Source of the DNA: JAAOIF01 sp965206195
GTDB taxonomy: Bacteria; Pseudomonadota; Gammaproteobacteria; PS1; Pseudothioglobaceae
NCBI GenBank assembly: GCA_965206195.1
Contig: CBDBIZ010000011.1
Coordinates: 1,116,001 to 1,180,000 of the forward strand
DNA length: 64,000 nucleotides
Direction of reading: 5' to 3'
Of the stretch, positions 55,084-64,000 are shown one piece after another (position 1 is the stretch's first letter; each line of letters begins with the position of its first letter). A program made the translations under genes and the position numbers. The notes beneath the pieces were generated by a model, which saw nothing but the letters and a program-made list of their open reading frames with translations, had not been told where the DNA came from and did not search any database.

Positions 55084-58047
55084 CTAACTTTGCCTTTTGA
55101 CTAACTCGCAAAAATGACCCTCTAATGCCATAAGTGTATCATAATCACCAGATTCAATAATTTTTCCTTGATCTATCACATAAATTCTATCAACATTTTT
55201 AATGGTTGTTAGGCGATGCGCGATAACGATACGGGTAATATTCATTTGCTCTAAAGTTTGTTTAACCACGTCTTGTGAAATATTATCCATACTGCTAGTT
55301 GCCTCATCAAACAATAGCATTTTTGGCTTAGAAACCAAGGCTCTAGCAACAACAATACGCTGTATTTGCCCGCCAGATAGCCCAGCACCACCCTCAGCAA
55401 TGTTGGTATGTATGCCCATTGGCATACTTTTGATTTCTGTTTTTATGCCTGCTGACTCTAGTGCATCCCAAATATCATCTTCAGTTAGATCGCTTTTTCC
55501 TGCGGCAATGTTTTCCATAATGCTGCCTGGAATAATGCCTGTATCTTGCCAGACAACACCAATATGTCTTCTTAGGCTTTCTAAATTTAGGTCTTTGATG
55601 TCATTGCCGTCAATCAATATTCTGCCAGATTGTTGAGAGATGAATCCTAGTATTAGTTTGGCGATTGTTGATTTACCCGACCCAGACTTACCAACAATAG
55701 CAATATATTCTCCTGACTTAATCTTTAATGACAGCTCATTTAAAATAATAGGCATGTTGTCTTTGTATTTAAACAAAACATCATTAAATACAATATCACC
55801 CTTAATTTTTGCCACACTTGTTTTACCAACATTCGACTCAACAGGCTCGGAGAGAATTGGCAATAAGCGCTGCGTCATCGGTATGGTGCTTAATGCGCCT
55901 AACGCAATACCAATGATTGCTATAAGAATGCCAATAAGTTGACCCAAGGCAGCATTAAATGCAATAAAATCACCCAAACTAAAATCTGGGTTAATACCGT
56001 TTTTAAACAACCCGTAATAAATAAAGGAAAAGACTAAAATATTAGCAAAAAGTGGCAAAACTTGAACAATAGCTTGCAACCAAGCGTTATATGCCATGAA
56101 CTTTCTATTAACGGCTGTTAATCTGGCGTAAGTATTTGACCACAATGATAACGCTGTGTTTTCTTTTGCTGCAATTCTGAGTTTACTAATCCCATTGAGT
56201 AATTGATACAGTAGCCCATTTAAATTACTCTTATGCTCAAAACTTTCAGTTAATAGTGGTAAGGTTGCTCTAATAAAAATAGTAATAGCACCTAAAAGTG
56301 CCACTAAAAATAATAAAGCCAATAATGCTAAGTGCCAACTATAATAAAACAATAATCCCAGTGTTGCAATCAATGAAAACATAGATAACATTGCCGAGGT
56401 TGCGGCAGATGACCAGATGCTACGAATATCGTTAATAATATTAGCACGAGTGGCTAAATCACCAACAGAATATTCTCTAAAAAAATTAAGTGGTAATTTT
56501 AATAATCGTATCCAGACAGCAGCGTGCATATCTAAGACAAATTTACTTTCTAACCGCAAAACCGAAACACTATTGACAAATTGAAAGATCAAAACCCCAA
56601 CAGCACTGGCAAATAAGGCAAGTATATATCCATAGATAGCACCCAAATCGTAACTAGGTAGCGATTCAGCTAGTAAATTACCCATAGCAACTGGGGTGAC
56701 TAATTGAATAATAGCGACAATAATGCCAATAAAAACAACTTGTTTTACATCCTTTCGAACCAAAGAAAATCCTTGTTTAAATAACGATTTTCCACTGGTA
56801 ATAGGTTCATCTGGTAGCGACCTATAAACCATGATTGCTTCGCTACTCAGGTGTTGGGCAATATCTGCTGTCATTGCCAACCATGTATCAGATTTTGTGT
56901 CATGGTAATAGTACTTATCGCGGTCATAGTGAACCAATAAACTATTTCCTGTTTCTTCTAGTGTGACTACTAATATCCAACAATTTTGTTTATACCAATC
57001 TTTCTCTAAATGTACCTTTCTAAGGGCAAATCCATGGGCATTTAATGCAGTTTGAATATGCTCGGTATTATTAACATCAAGGTCTTCTAGCTCCTGATAA
57101 GCGGACAAAACAGGCTCTATGTTGGTGATACGACACAATTCTGTGATTAGTGAATTGATATTAGAACCGCTATTAATAATATTATCAACTGGAGTAATAT
57201 CTACTCTACCGCGGTAGGCGTTATACAAACGGTGGAAAGTATCTGCCAGATAATTTTTCTGATTGCGTTTTACCCGTTGAAAATCATGCTCTTGTTGTTG
57301 GATATGCTTGATAATTTGCTGATAAGATTGCGCTTTTATCCAGCAATAAAATATCTCAATAGAGGCGGCTAAATTATTTTGTGATAATAAGGTTTGGGTA
57401 TCAACAATATCAAAATGATGGTTGCTAGGCATTTGAATAGGCAATAATTTAGTGATGGCAGCGTATTGGTTTTTTTTAAGCGTTTGTTGGACTTCATCAT
57501 CAACTCGCCAATATTTCCCAGATTGGTGAACTTTGATCCAAACAGCTGCTGCTGTGTCAACAGATAACCAACAATCCTTATCATAACTGACATCAATTGA
57601 CGAATCATCCACATGTTGATAATCATGCAGCGCGTTATAAGTTGGTGTTAGCGTGTGAGAAATTTGGCTAACAAAATAATTGACTTTATCAGCAACTTGT
57701 GTTGTGTGGTGGGCAAAAAATGTTTGTGTTTGGGTAGTAAGTAGAGTTGTATTATGATCTAAGAAGGCATAAAAACCATAGTGGTGAGAAGCAGTGTCCT
57801 CTGGTTGATACAATAAAGACCCAAGCAAAATATCACCCGATTTTAATGTACATATATGTTTTTTATAGCCTGTTGGCTTACCGCTATCAAACAACCAGGC
57901 AAACACATGAACTTTGCCCGTTGCCACCCAAAAAACCTGCTCTTTATCCTCTAAAGAAATAAAGCCCTTTGCTTCAACAACATAAGGCTTCATATTTAAT
58001 GCTGACAATAATGCCTGATGCTCAGTATTTTGTTGATTATCTCTCAT
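55084..58047 (-). CDS. NHLM-type bacteriocin ABC transporter, ATP-binding/permease, with N-terminal extension
   Basis: A 987-residue half-transporter. The first 420 residues form a soluble domain of NHLM-type exporters; the membrane domain covers about 430-720, and the ATPase lies at the end. Walker A GKSGSGKSTIAKLIL (about 787), signature LSGGQIQRIVVARAL (about 890) and Walker B MLLFDEATSSMD are intact. It has no C39 peptidase and would pair with the C39-bearing protein upstream. Its start overlaps that gene by four bases, which indicates coupled translation. Confidence 0.9.
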   Translation of the reverse strand: MRDNQQNTEHQALLSALNMKPYVVEAKGFISLEDKEQVFWVATGKVHVFAWLFDSGKPTGYKKHICTLKSGDILLGSLLYQPEDTASHHYGFYAFLDHNTTLLTTQTQTFFAHHTTQVADKVNYFVSQISHTLTPTYNALHDYQHVDDSSIDVSYDKDCWLSVDTAAAVWIKVHQSGKYWRVDDEVQQTLKKNQYAAITKLLPIQMPSNHHFDIVDTQTLLSQNNLAASIEIFYCWIKAQSYQQIIKHIQQQEHDFQRVKRNQKNYLADTFHRLYNAYRGRVDITPVDNIINSGSNINSLITELCRITNIEPVLSAYQELEDLDVNNTEHIQTALNAHGFALRKVHLEKDWYKQNCWILVVTLEETGNSLLVHYDRDKYYYHDTKSDTWLAMTADIAQHLSSEAIMVYRSLPDEPITSGKSLFKQGFSLVRKDVKQVVFIGIIVAIIQLVTPVAMGNLLAESLPSYDLGAIYGYILALFASAVGVLIFQFVNSVSVLRLESKFVLDMHAAVWIRLLKLPLNFFREYSVGDLATRANIINDIRSIWSSAATSAMLSMFSLIATLGLLFYYSWHLALLALLFLVALLGAITIFIRATLPLLTESFEHKSNLNGLLYQLLNGISKLRIAAKENTALSLWSNTYARLTAVNRKFMAYNAWLQAIVQVLPLFANILVFSFIYYGLFKNGINPDFSLGDFIAFNAALGQLIGILIAIIGIALGALSTIPMTQRLLPILSEPVESNVGKTSVAKIKGDIVFNDVLFKYKDNMPIILNELSLKIKSGEYIAIVGKSGSGKSTIAKLILGFISQQSGRILIDGNDIKDLNLESLRRHIGVVWQDTGIIPGSIMENIAAGKSDLTEDDIWDALESAGIKTEIKSMPMGIHTNIAEGGAGLSGGQIQRIVVARALVSKPKMLLFDEATSSMDNISQDVVKQTLEQMNITRIVIAHRLTTIKNVDRIYVIDQGKIIESGDYDTLMALEGHFCELVKRQS

Positions 58048-60218
58048 TGTTTGGTAATTAAGGCTTGATAAAAACTACCTTCTTGCATTAATTCATTATG
58101 TGACCCTGATTCAATAATTTGACCCCCTTTCATGACAATAATATTATTAGCATCTCTAATGGCACTAAGACGATGCGAAACAATAATACAAGTGCAACCT
58201 CTACGTTTAATATTATCAATAATATTTAGCTCAACCACAGAATCCAAAGCAGAGGTTGCCTCATCTAATATTAAAATGGAAGGGTTGGTCACGAGTGCCC
58301 TAGCAATCTCTAAACATTGTCTTTGACCACCGCTAAAGTTTTGCCCCCCTTCTTCTATTTCATAGTCGTGTCCATTCGGCAGCTGGTCTATTAATTTTGA
58401 TAAACATACATCTTCTAAAGCATGATTAATATCCTTTAAAGGAATAGTATTATTCCAAAAGGTGAGATTATTACGAATACTGCCTGAAAATAAAACCACT
58501 TCTTGATTAACAACAGAAATAGATTGTGAAAACAAAAAGCGGTCAATCTCATTCAAGGGGGTATCGTCAATATTAATAACCCCAGAATCTGGATAATGCA
58601 ATCTAGAAATCAGTTTAATTAATGTTGACTTACCGCTGCCAGAGCCACCAACAACAGCCAGCATCGTGCCAGGATTAATCGTTAAATTAAAATCTTTTAA
58701 AATAGGAGGGCTGTATTTTGCATAAGCAAAATTAACATCTTTTAGAATAATTTCCCCAGATAGATTATGGTATTTCTTGTCGGTGTCTTTTAAATTAACC
58801 AGCCTATCTACCTTGTATTGCAAAGCGTCATTTGTTCGGTCAATATCGCCTTTTAGTACTTGTAGCTCAGCTGCAAAACCTACCAAATTTGAAATCGGCG
58901 CCATAAAACTATTCATTAATGATTGGAATGCAATCAATGTGCCAACGCTCATTGTACCTTCTAAAATACTAAAACCACCAAAATATAAAACCAACACCAA
59001 TGCCAAAGAGCCTAAAAAACTAGGTGTTAGATTCAAAATATAAGAATAAACTGCCAATTTCTGTTCGGCATTAAGCATCTTGGCTTGATAACCTGCCCAT
59101 TTTTTAAAAAACGACATACCCATGCCTGAGGCTTTAATAGTCTCAATAATACGTAAGCCATTCATTGAAAAACCAAGCAATACTGCTTTTTCTTTAAACA
59201 TAGCCTGATTGGCATTATTTTGCCCTTCTCTGACTAATCTTAGCACCAAAACATTAACCAGCATAATGCCAATCACAATCAGTGCCAAGACGTAGTCATA
59301 CATCAACATCACAGCGCCATAGATAATTGAAGTGAGTAAATTAATAATATTGGTGGAAATATTACGTGATAAGCTCGTTGCAATTTTTTCGTTAAGTGAG
59401 ACTCTATCAACAATATCGCCTAAATAACGCTGGCTAAAAAACATAATGGGCAGTTTGACAATATGTGCCATAAAGTTTGTTGCGCTCACTATTGATAATT
59501 TAACGCCCAATAATGCCAAAGATATTTGTTGTAATAGTATCAAAACAAACTGTGCGACAAACATAATTACCATAGCACCAATAAGCACTGGCATAAGTGA
59601 ATTAAATTGATTTACCAAAACTTCATCAATAAACACTTTGGAGAAAACAGGAATGGTAATACCAGGAATAACCAGTAACAAGGTAATCAGAGTAATAAAA
59701 ATCAAATCAGCTTTTGAAGCACCTAAAAGAGAGCGAAAACGATGATAGTTGCTCGGTGGAGAGCCAGCTGTTTCAAACCCTTCATCTTGTGAAAAACTAA
59801 TGGCAATACCAGTAAAACTTTGGTCAAATTCTTTATATCCGACTTTTCTCCTGCCAGAAGCTGGGTCATTTACATAGAAAATACTTTTTTCTTCATCATA
59901 GCCCTCTAATACCAAAAAGTGATTAAAATTCCAAAACAAAATGGCTGGAAAGACTACATCTTTATTGAGTTTGTCAATATCGGTATTAACCGCCTTATGT
60001 TTTAATTTAAACTTGCGAGCTGCTTTAATAATATTAGAGGCACTACTACCATCTCGTGAAATCCCACATATAGTGCGAAGTTTTTGCAAAGGGACAAAAA
60101 CCTTGTGATACTCCAAAATAATACCCAAAGATGCTGCACCACACTCGGTGCTCTCCATTTGTAATAATGTGGGGGTTTTGATGTGGTTTTTTTTGAGAAT
60201 GTTGGTTAAGAACTTCAT
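58044..60218 (-). CDS. NHLM-type ABC transporter with C39 leader peptidase
   Basis: This 724-residue exporter removes leaders and exports peptides. The N-terminal C39 domain carries TECGAASLG (Cys26), NFNHFLVLEG (His100) and NDPASG (Asp118), so the catalytic set is complete. The membrane domain spans about 165-440, and the ATPase shows GGSGSGKSTLIK (about 521), FSGGQRQCLEIARAL (about 625) and ILILDEATSALD. Both ends overlap neighbours by four bases. It is the likely protease acting at the AAG region of the precursors. Confidence 0.93.
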   Translation of the reverse strand: MKFLTNILKKNHIKTPTLLQMESTECGAASLGIILEYHKVFVPLQKLRTICGISRDGSSASNIIKAARKFKLKHKAVNTDIDKLNKDVVFPAILFWNFNHFLVLEGYDEEKSIFYVNDPASGRRKVGYKEFDQSFTGIAISFSQDEGFETAGSPPSNYHRFRSLLGASKADLIFITLITLLLVIPGITIPVFSKVFIDEVLVNQFNSLMPVLIGAMVIMFVAQFVLILLQQISLALLGVKLSIVSATNFMAHIVKLPIMFFSQRYLGDIVDRVSLNEKIATSLSRNISTNIINLLTSIIYGAVMLMYDYVLALIVIGIMLVNVLVLRLVREGQNNANQAMFKEKAVLLGFSMNGLRIIETIKASGMGMSFFKKWAGYQAKMLNAEQKLAVYSYILNLTPSFLGSLALVLVLYFGGFSILEGTMSVGTLIAFQSLMNSFMAPISNLVGFAAELQVLKGDIDRTNDALQYKVDRLVNLKDTDKKYHNLSGEIILKDVNFAYAKYSPPILKDFNLTINPGTMLAVVGGSGSGKSTLIKLISRLHYPDSGVINIDDTPLNEIDRFLFSQSISVVNQEVVLFSGSIRNNLTFWNNTIPLKDINHALEDVCLSKLIDQLPNGHDYEIEEGGQNFSGGQRQCLEIARALVTNPSILILDEATSALDSVVELNIIDNIKRRGCTCIIVSHRLSAIRDANNIIVMKGGQIIESGSHNELMQEGSFYQALITKQ

Positions 60219-61480
60219 CGAAATAACGATTTAACCCAAGGTATCATCATTGAGATTGGGTGTTGCTTGCCTATAATAAATTCTGTTAAACCCAGACTGC
60301 CAATTTCAACTTCTTTAACTTCTCTACCTTGTTTTCCAGTCCATTCTAAACCGCTTTTAGATTCAGAGCTAATAGGCAATTCAACGATAACTTGATAAAC
60401 AGGCCCGCCTTTTGTAAATAAATTCACTAAATCTTGATTAGACAACTTAGCTCGAATGCCAGCTGAACTTAATGGAAACTCTGAGACTGATGAAACAATT
60501 CCTTTAATCATGCCATAGCGATTTCTATCTAAATAAGATACTGAGATATTTACTTCTGTGCCCGGATGGATTTTTTTACCATGTAGCACGTCAACATAAG
60601 CTAAATATTCTAGCGAATTAAACCTAGCATCATCCTGTGGTACAGAACTGACAATACTAACAACGGGTTGTTGCGATGCAAGTTGTGTGTTTTTGTTTGC
60701 TTCTATTTCAATCACTAAGCCGGCAATAGGTGATTTTAACAATAAGCCTTTTTCCTTAAGTTTTAATTGATTAACTTGATTCTCATAATTAGCAATATTT
60801 TTTGAAATATCAATTAGTCTAATTTTTTCTTGGTTACTTTTAATATTATCATTATTAGCCAATTCGTTTTTACGCAAAATCGTATCATTTAAATTAAATC
60901 TAAGCTGATCTAAATTGACTGTCAATGATCGCAACACGCTCTCGGTAATAATATGTTGGTCATAAAGCACTTTATTGTGGTCATATTCTTCTTGTAGTTT
61001 TTTGATCTCAAGCCTTAATCCATCTATCTTATCGTCAATATAGCGTGAACTTTGAACATGCAAGATTTCTCTTTGTTGTTTTTCGTCTGCTATTTGTTTT
61101 GATGTTAATTGCAAATAATCTTGCTCTATTTGTAGTTTATCTTCGGCTATTCTAATGTTATTGCTTAACGTTTTAGAGCTCAGCTTGGCAATCACCTGTC
61201 CCGCTTTAACTTTGTCACCTACTTCGACATTAAGCTGCTTGAGATTCCCACCATCACCTGCCAATACACTGACAATAATGCCATCGTGTGGCAGGAATAT
61301 ACCTTGTGCTTTGGCTTGAGTTTGCACAGTCGCCAGTATGCTCCAGGTAATAAAGGTAATGCCAATAAGATATAAAGCAATGAGTGCAATCCAAGAAACT
61401 GAATTAACAATATGAATTGTTTTATCGAGGTCATCTGCGGATGACATTTTATTGAGTGCATTTTTTCTAAAAATAATCAT
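60215..61480 (-). CDS. HlyD-type membrane fusion protein of the peptide exporter
   Basis: This periplasmic adaptor joins the inner-membrane transporters to the TolC-type channel. From ATG 61480 it has 421 residues: a membrane helix (about 32-58), a biotinyl-lipoyl half motif (GGNLKQLNVEVGDKVKAGQV), a long coiled-coil hairpin (about 110-240) and a second half (LLLKSPIAGLVIEIEAN). The frame opens at GTG 61495, but those 15 bases fall in the GAGACCTTTGCATA repeat, so the ATG is preferred. It overlaps the C39 transporter by four bases. Confidence 0.9.
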   Translation of the reverse strand: MIIFRKNALNKMSSADDLDKTIHIVNSVSWIALIALYLIGITFITWSILATVQTQAKAQGIFLPHDGIIVSVLAGDGGNLKQLNVEVGDKVKAGQVIAKLSSKTLSNNIRIAEDKLQIEQDYLQLTSKQIADEKQQREILHVQSSRYIDDKIDGLRLEIKKLQEEYDHNKVLYDQHIITESVLRSLTVNLDQLRFNLNDTILRKNELANNDNIKSNQEKIRLIDISKNIANYENQVNQLKLKEKGLLLKSPIAGLVIEIEANKNTQLASQQPVVSIVSSVPQDDARFNSLEYLAYVDVLHGKKIHPGTEVNISVSYLDRNRYGMIKGIVSSVSEFPLSSAGIRAKLSNQDLVNLFTKGGPVYQVIVELPISSESKSGLEWTGKQGREVKEVEIGSLGLTEFIIGKQHPISMMIPWVKSLFR

Positions 61481-61494
61481 ATGCAAAGGTCTCA
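61480..61494 (-). repeat. Repeat copy abutting the HlyD start
   Basis: TATGCAAAGGTCTC is the inverted form of the MITE-like end. Its inner side points into the HlyD gene, so it could supply or modify the start region. The gap to tolC is only 81 bases and contains no matching second end. Confidence 0.55.
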
Positions 61495-61576
61495 CTTAAT
61501 TCAAATGTTTAAAAAAATTCCAGCAGCTCACGTAATTTGGCAATCAACTGACTTGTAACTTGGTTTTATGTCATTT

Positions 61577-62863
61577 TCAACCAGTTACAAAAAATATACC
61601 ATTAATAAATTCAATATCATTTTGAGACAATACGCCTGAAATTCTTTTTGAGCTTAAATAACTTAAAATATATTGATGAATAGCTTGCCTATAGTTCTGA
61701 TTGGCGTCTCTTAACTCAGATGAGGCAAAAATAACATCGTTACTGGTTCTTAAATTAACATTAAATCCTTCTTTGGTTGCTTGAAGTTTGACTAAATTTT
61801 TTTGCACTATGGTTTTTAGTGCCTTAATTCTTGCTTGATAGTAAGTAAAATCATCATACGCATTTCTGATGCTTTGATGTAGTACTTTACGAGCTTTGTC
61901 TAAATTAAGCTGCGATTGATTCTCTACAATCTTTGCTTGACTAACCCTTGCATCGATTAAAAATCCTTGAAAAATAGGGATAGATAATTGCAAACTATAA
62001 ACTCTATCGGCTAAAAAATCTGAATTAAAATTGTAGTCAGCAGAAAAATTGACAGTAGGTAGATGTCCTGCATTAGCAATATCTACATTTAAATTATCTG
62101 ATTTTAACTGCGCTTCTCTGAGCCGAACACTATGACTATTTTTTTTGGCAATTTTCATCCAATCATCAAAATTATTGTTCGTATTAAATTTATCTAATAG
62201 TTGATATGACGCTGACTTAACGCCTTTTTGTATGTTGTCTTGACCAATATAATTACCCAATATATATTTACGGTTTGATAATTGGTTTTTAATCCGTCTT
62301 TCGTCTAGTTTTGCTGCCTCGTAGCTTTCTTCTGATTCTATCAAGTCCACCTTTCCTAACTGGCGTAATTGGTATCGCTGACGAACGCCCTCTAAATGCT
62401 TTTTAATATCTTGAGAGTGTAATTTTGCATATTGTAATGCTACTTGAGAATCAAGTACTTCAAAATAAGCCTGAGTTGTATTGTAAATTAAGTCTTGTAT
62501 GTTTGCTTCATAGCGCAACTGTGCAACAGCAGAATCCTGGTCTGTTTTTTGATAAGAAATTATTTTAGAATAATCAAACACTGATTGTGTTAACCGTAAG
62601 GAATTATACCGATCAGAAGAATCCAAAAATGGGTTGTTATCTAGGTTTTTAGAATACTGATTTAAGGCACTTACTTGTGGCAATAAATCGAAGTTTGTTT
62701 GTCTATTAAGCTGTGTTTGTACGGCTAATTGTGTTTTGGCGATTTTAAAATCTTCTCTATTGTCTAATGCCAACTTATAAGTAGTCAGCAAGTCAACATT
62801 AGCTAAAACAATAGTGTTGTTAGTAATAAATAATAATAAGACATATAAAATAATACGCATCAT
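61577..62863 (-). CDS. TolC-type outer-membrane efflux channel
   Basis: The 428-residue protein has a signal peptide (MMRIILYVLLLFITNNTIVLA) and paired TolC repeats rich in Q, N, L and A-K-L (LSNRKYILGNYIG, LRDANQNYRQAIHQYI). The predicted alpha-barrel halves lie at about 25-220 and 225-420. Together with HlyD and the ABC proteins it forms a complete type I-like conduit. It lies 21 bases after the leader-like gene and is probably co-transcribed with it. Confidence 0.9.
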   Translation of the reverse strand: MMRIILYVLLLFITNNTIVLANVDLLTTYKLALDNREDFKIAKTQLAVQTQLNRQTNFDLLPQVSALNQYSKNLDNNPFLDSSDRYNSLRLTQSVFDYSKIISYQKTDQDSAVAQLRYEANIQDLIYNTTQAYFEVLDSQVALQYAKLHSQDIKKHLEGVRQRYQLRQLGKVDLIESEESYEAAKLDERRIKNQLSNRKYILGNYIGQDNIQKGVKSASYQLLDKFNTNNNFDDWMKIAKKNSHSVRLREAQLKSDNLNVDIANAGHLPTVNFSADYNFNSDFLADRVYSLQLSIPIFQGFLIDARVSQAKIVENQSQLNLDKARKVLHQSIRNAYDDFTYYQARIKALKTIVQKNLVKLQATKEGFNVNLRTSNDVIFASSELRDANQNYRQAIHQYILSYLSSKRISGVLSQNDIEFINGIFFVTG

Positions 62864-62884
62864 TACAAATTACTAACTACAAGG

Positions 62885-63115
62885 TTAGTCGTCTTCACCT
62901 TCCAAATAAGGTAGGACGATATGAATTAATTTTTCAGTATTAAATAACAACTCAACCTTACTATTTTCTGGAATTTCAACACCTTCCTCTGTTAAAACAG
63001 TAGTTGGGTCTGCATCCAATTTTGCCTTAAAATCTGGGTCGCCATAATAGCGCGCTACTACATCCAAAAAAACTTTTTGATTTTCTTCAAATTTTTCTTG
63101 ACTAATTTCTTCCAT
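62885..63115 (-). CDS. NHLP leader-like protein lacking a core peptide
   Basis: This 76-residue acidic protein has the NHLP-like pattern ARYYGDPDFKAKLDADP, VLTEEGVEIPENSKVELLFN and IHIVLPYLEGEDD, then stops. The usual AAG region and Ser/Thr-rich core are missing. It is first in the exporter operon, preceded by CGGAG. It could be a leader-mimic that regulates or chaperones the system, a precursor whose short tail is the product, or a remnant. Size and conservation of the leader pattern argue that it is a real gene. Confidence 0.75.
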   Translation of the reverse strand: MEEISQEKFEENQKVFLDVVARYYGDPDFKAKLDADPTTVLTEEGVEIPENSKVELLFNTEKLIHIVLPYLEGEDD

Positions 63116-63481
63116 GTTTTTCTCCGTTTATTATTAATGAAATATTTAAAACATATCGTTATACATAACTAATGTGTTCGCTGCCAATTATAAACCAATA
63201 AAAATTATTTATTATGATAAATATGTGTAATCTTTAAAAAACCATGTAAAAGTTCAGGCAATGCTAAAATTCTAAGTCTAATAGCCGTTAAATAGTTGTG
63301 TATTTGGCTATTTAATTGTGTTAATTCTTTCTTTAAAACTTACTCGTGTAAAATGCGGGAACGAATTGTATATTTATTTTTGGGTCTTAACTGGTTAAGA
63401 CCCAAAAATAAAATAATGGCGATTATCTACTATTACAAGAAAATGATACATACGAATAAATTACAGGCTTCTGCTCTTGAG
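63116..63481. other. Intergenic region between exporter operon and peroxidase gene
   Basis: A strong hairpin at 63373-63412 is listed separately. A TATAAT on the minus strand at 63187-63192, 72 bases before the 63115 start, is a weak promoter candidate for the exporter operon, without a convincing -35 box. Short plus-strand frames here have no coding support. Confidence 0.4.
63373..63412 (-). terminator. Rho-independent terminator, 19-base-pair stem
   Basis: A perfect stem (arm TTATTTTTGGGTCTTAAC and complement) with a TG loop is flanked by A/T tracts. It lies 70 bases downstream of the peroxidase stop, so it most likely ends that minus-strand transcript; the symmetric A/T flanks would permit action in both directions. 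Confidence 0.8.
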
Positions 63482-64000
63482 TTAAAGGTCTAACAAATGC
63501 TCGTAGCGCCTGTCTGTTAAAGTTTTTAAAAAAACCACCAAAGCCTGTATCTTTCTATCTGAGAGTTTTTTGCCTTTTTTAAGCTCGTCATTATTGACAG
63601 TCTCAGGCACCTCAGGAGTTGCCCAAGGTTTGCCAGTCTCTGGATTATTAATGCGCTTGCTATTGATATATTGATCATAAAACGCAATCACAGTCGGCAG
63701 TTTTTCAAATACACCATTGTGCATATAAGGGCTAGTGATGGCAACATTTCTAAGTGTCGGCACTTTAATTTTTCCGTCATGTACTTTGTCAACAACCTGT
63801 GGGTTTGACAAAAGACCATGGTCAATTGCACTCACATCTTTCTTTGTACGCAATTTGGTGTTGATTGGCACGCCAATATTGTGATATTCATAATTACTAA
63901 AAGTCTCGCCTTGGGCATCATCGCGTTTTTTCAATTGATGACAATTTGAACAATTAGTATTATTATTTGAAAAGAATAACGAACGACCCAAATCTTCTAG
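63482..64000 (-). CDS. Cytochrome c peroxidase / MauG-like di-haem protein, N-terminus outside window
   Basis: The visible 172 residues are the C-terminal domain of a di-haem peroxidase. A haem-binding CSNCHQ motif appears near the start, and the family's VPTLRNVAITSPYMHNG (distal Met/His region) and DRKIQALVVFLKTL follow. The frame remains open to base 64000 (L-E-D-L-G-R-S-L-F-F at the edge), so the TTG at 63991 is not the start. The protein would work in the periplasm, reducing peroxide or modifying a partner protein. Confidence 0.9.
   Translation of the reverse strand, partial: LEDLGRSLFFSNNNTNCSNCHQLKKRDDAQGETFSNYEYHNIGVPINTKLRTKKDVSAIDHGLLSNPQVVDKVHDGKIKVPTLRNVAITSPYMHNGVFEKLPTVIAFYDQYINSKRINNPETGKPWATPEVPETVNNDELKKGKKLSDRKIQALVVFLKTLTDRRYEHLLDL

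Noticed and set aside
63296..63493. Small plus-strand frame crossing the terminator hairpin
   Set aside because: It runs through a strong palindrome and has no family resemblance or ribosome site.

Overview
This window is a low-GC gammaproteobacterial chromosome segment. Housekeeping genes (dnaE, coaBC, ribD, recA-recX, tgt, mrdA-mreDCB, fumarase, rnpB, prfB, rpsO, dnaG) and a complete type II secretion operon are mixed with an accessory natural-product region. The compact AT-rich style, short intergenic gaps and gene content fit the SUP05 / Thioglobus / thiotrophic mussel-symbiont group. That placement is inference from recall, not a computed result.

Layout. 1-10.0 kb: 3' part of dnaE, then comEC, coaBC, ribD and a Wzy_C-type membrane polymerase/ligase, all four on the minus strand. 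10.0-20.9 kb: type II secretion in the order G-H-I-J-K-L-M-N-O, a MITE-like repeat, then C-D-E-F. 21-25.7 kb: recA, recX, an Atm1-like ABC exporter, tgt and a small unknown gene. 25.7-34.0 kb: mrdA-mreD-mreC-mreB on the minus strand, class I fumarase, a small secreted protein, rnpB, prfB and rpsO. 34.1-39.5 kb: two RiPP precursor genes, a PhoD-like lipoprotein, dnaG and an LpxL-like acyltransferase.

39.7-63.1 kb holds the most unusual content: a hybrid ribosomal-peptide (RiPP) system. A plus-strand operon encodes two fused YcaO cyclodehydratases, a SagB-type dehydrogenase, a LanM-like dehydratase and a second nitroreductase. The precursors have NHLP (nitrile-hydratase-like, proteusin-type) leaders and unusual Ala/Gly/Ser/Thr cores. 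Six intact precursors lie at 34.2-34.9 kb and 50.5-53.6 kb, and two broken relatives lie at 39.7 and 50.1 kb. A minus-strand operon at 55.1-63.1 kb encodes a leader-like protein without a core, a TolC-type channel, an HlyD-type adaptor, a C39-peptidase ABC transporter and a second NHLM-type ABC transporter. Inferred flow: leaders deliver the cores to the modification enzymes, Ser/Thr/Cys are cyclised, oxidised or dehydrated, and C39 removes the leader at a conserved Ala-Ala-Gly region while the product leaves through the TolC conduit.

Mobile DNA is concentrated here: an apparently intact IS3-family element inside the precursor array, a decayed IS3-like fragment, an integrase-like gene lacking a recognisable second catalytic Asp, and a repeat family built on GAGACCTTTGCATAAAT that often sits at gene boundaries. 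The window ends inside a cytochrome c peroxidase/MauG-like gene. I found no tRNA genes, rRNA genes, CRISPR arrays or prophage.
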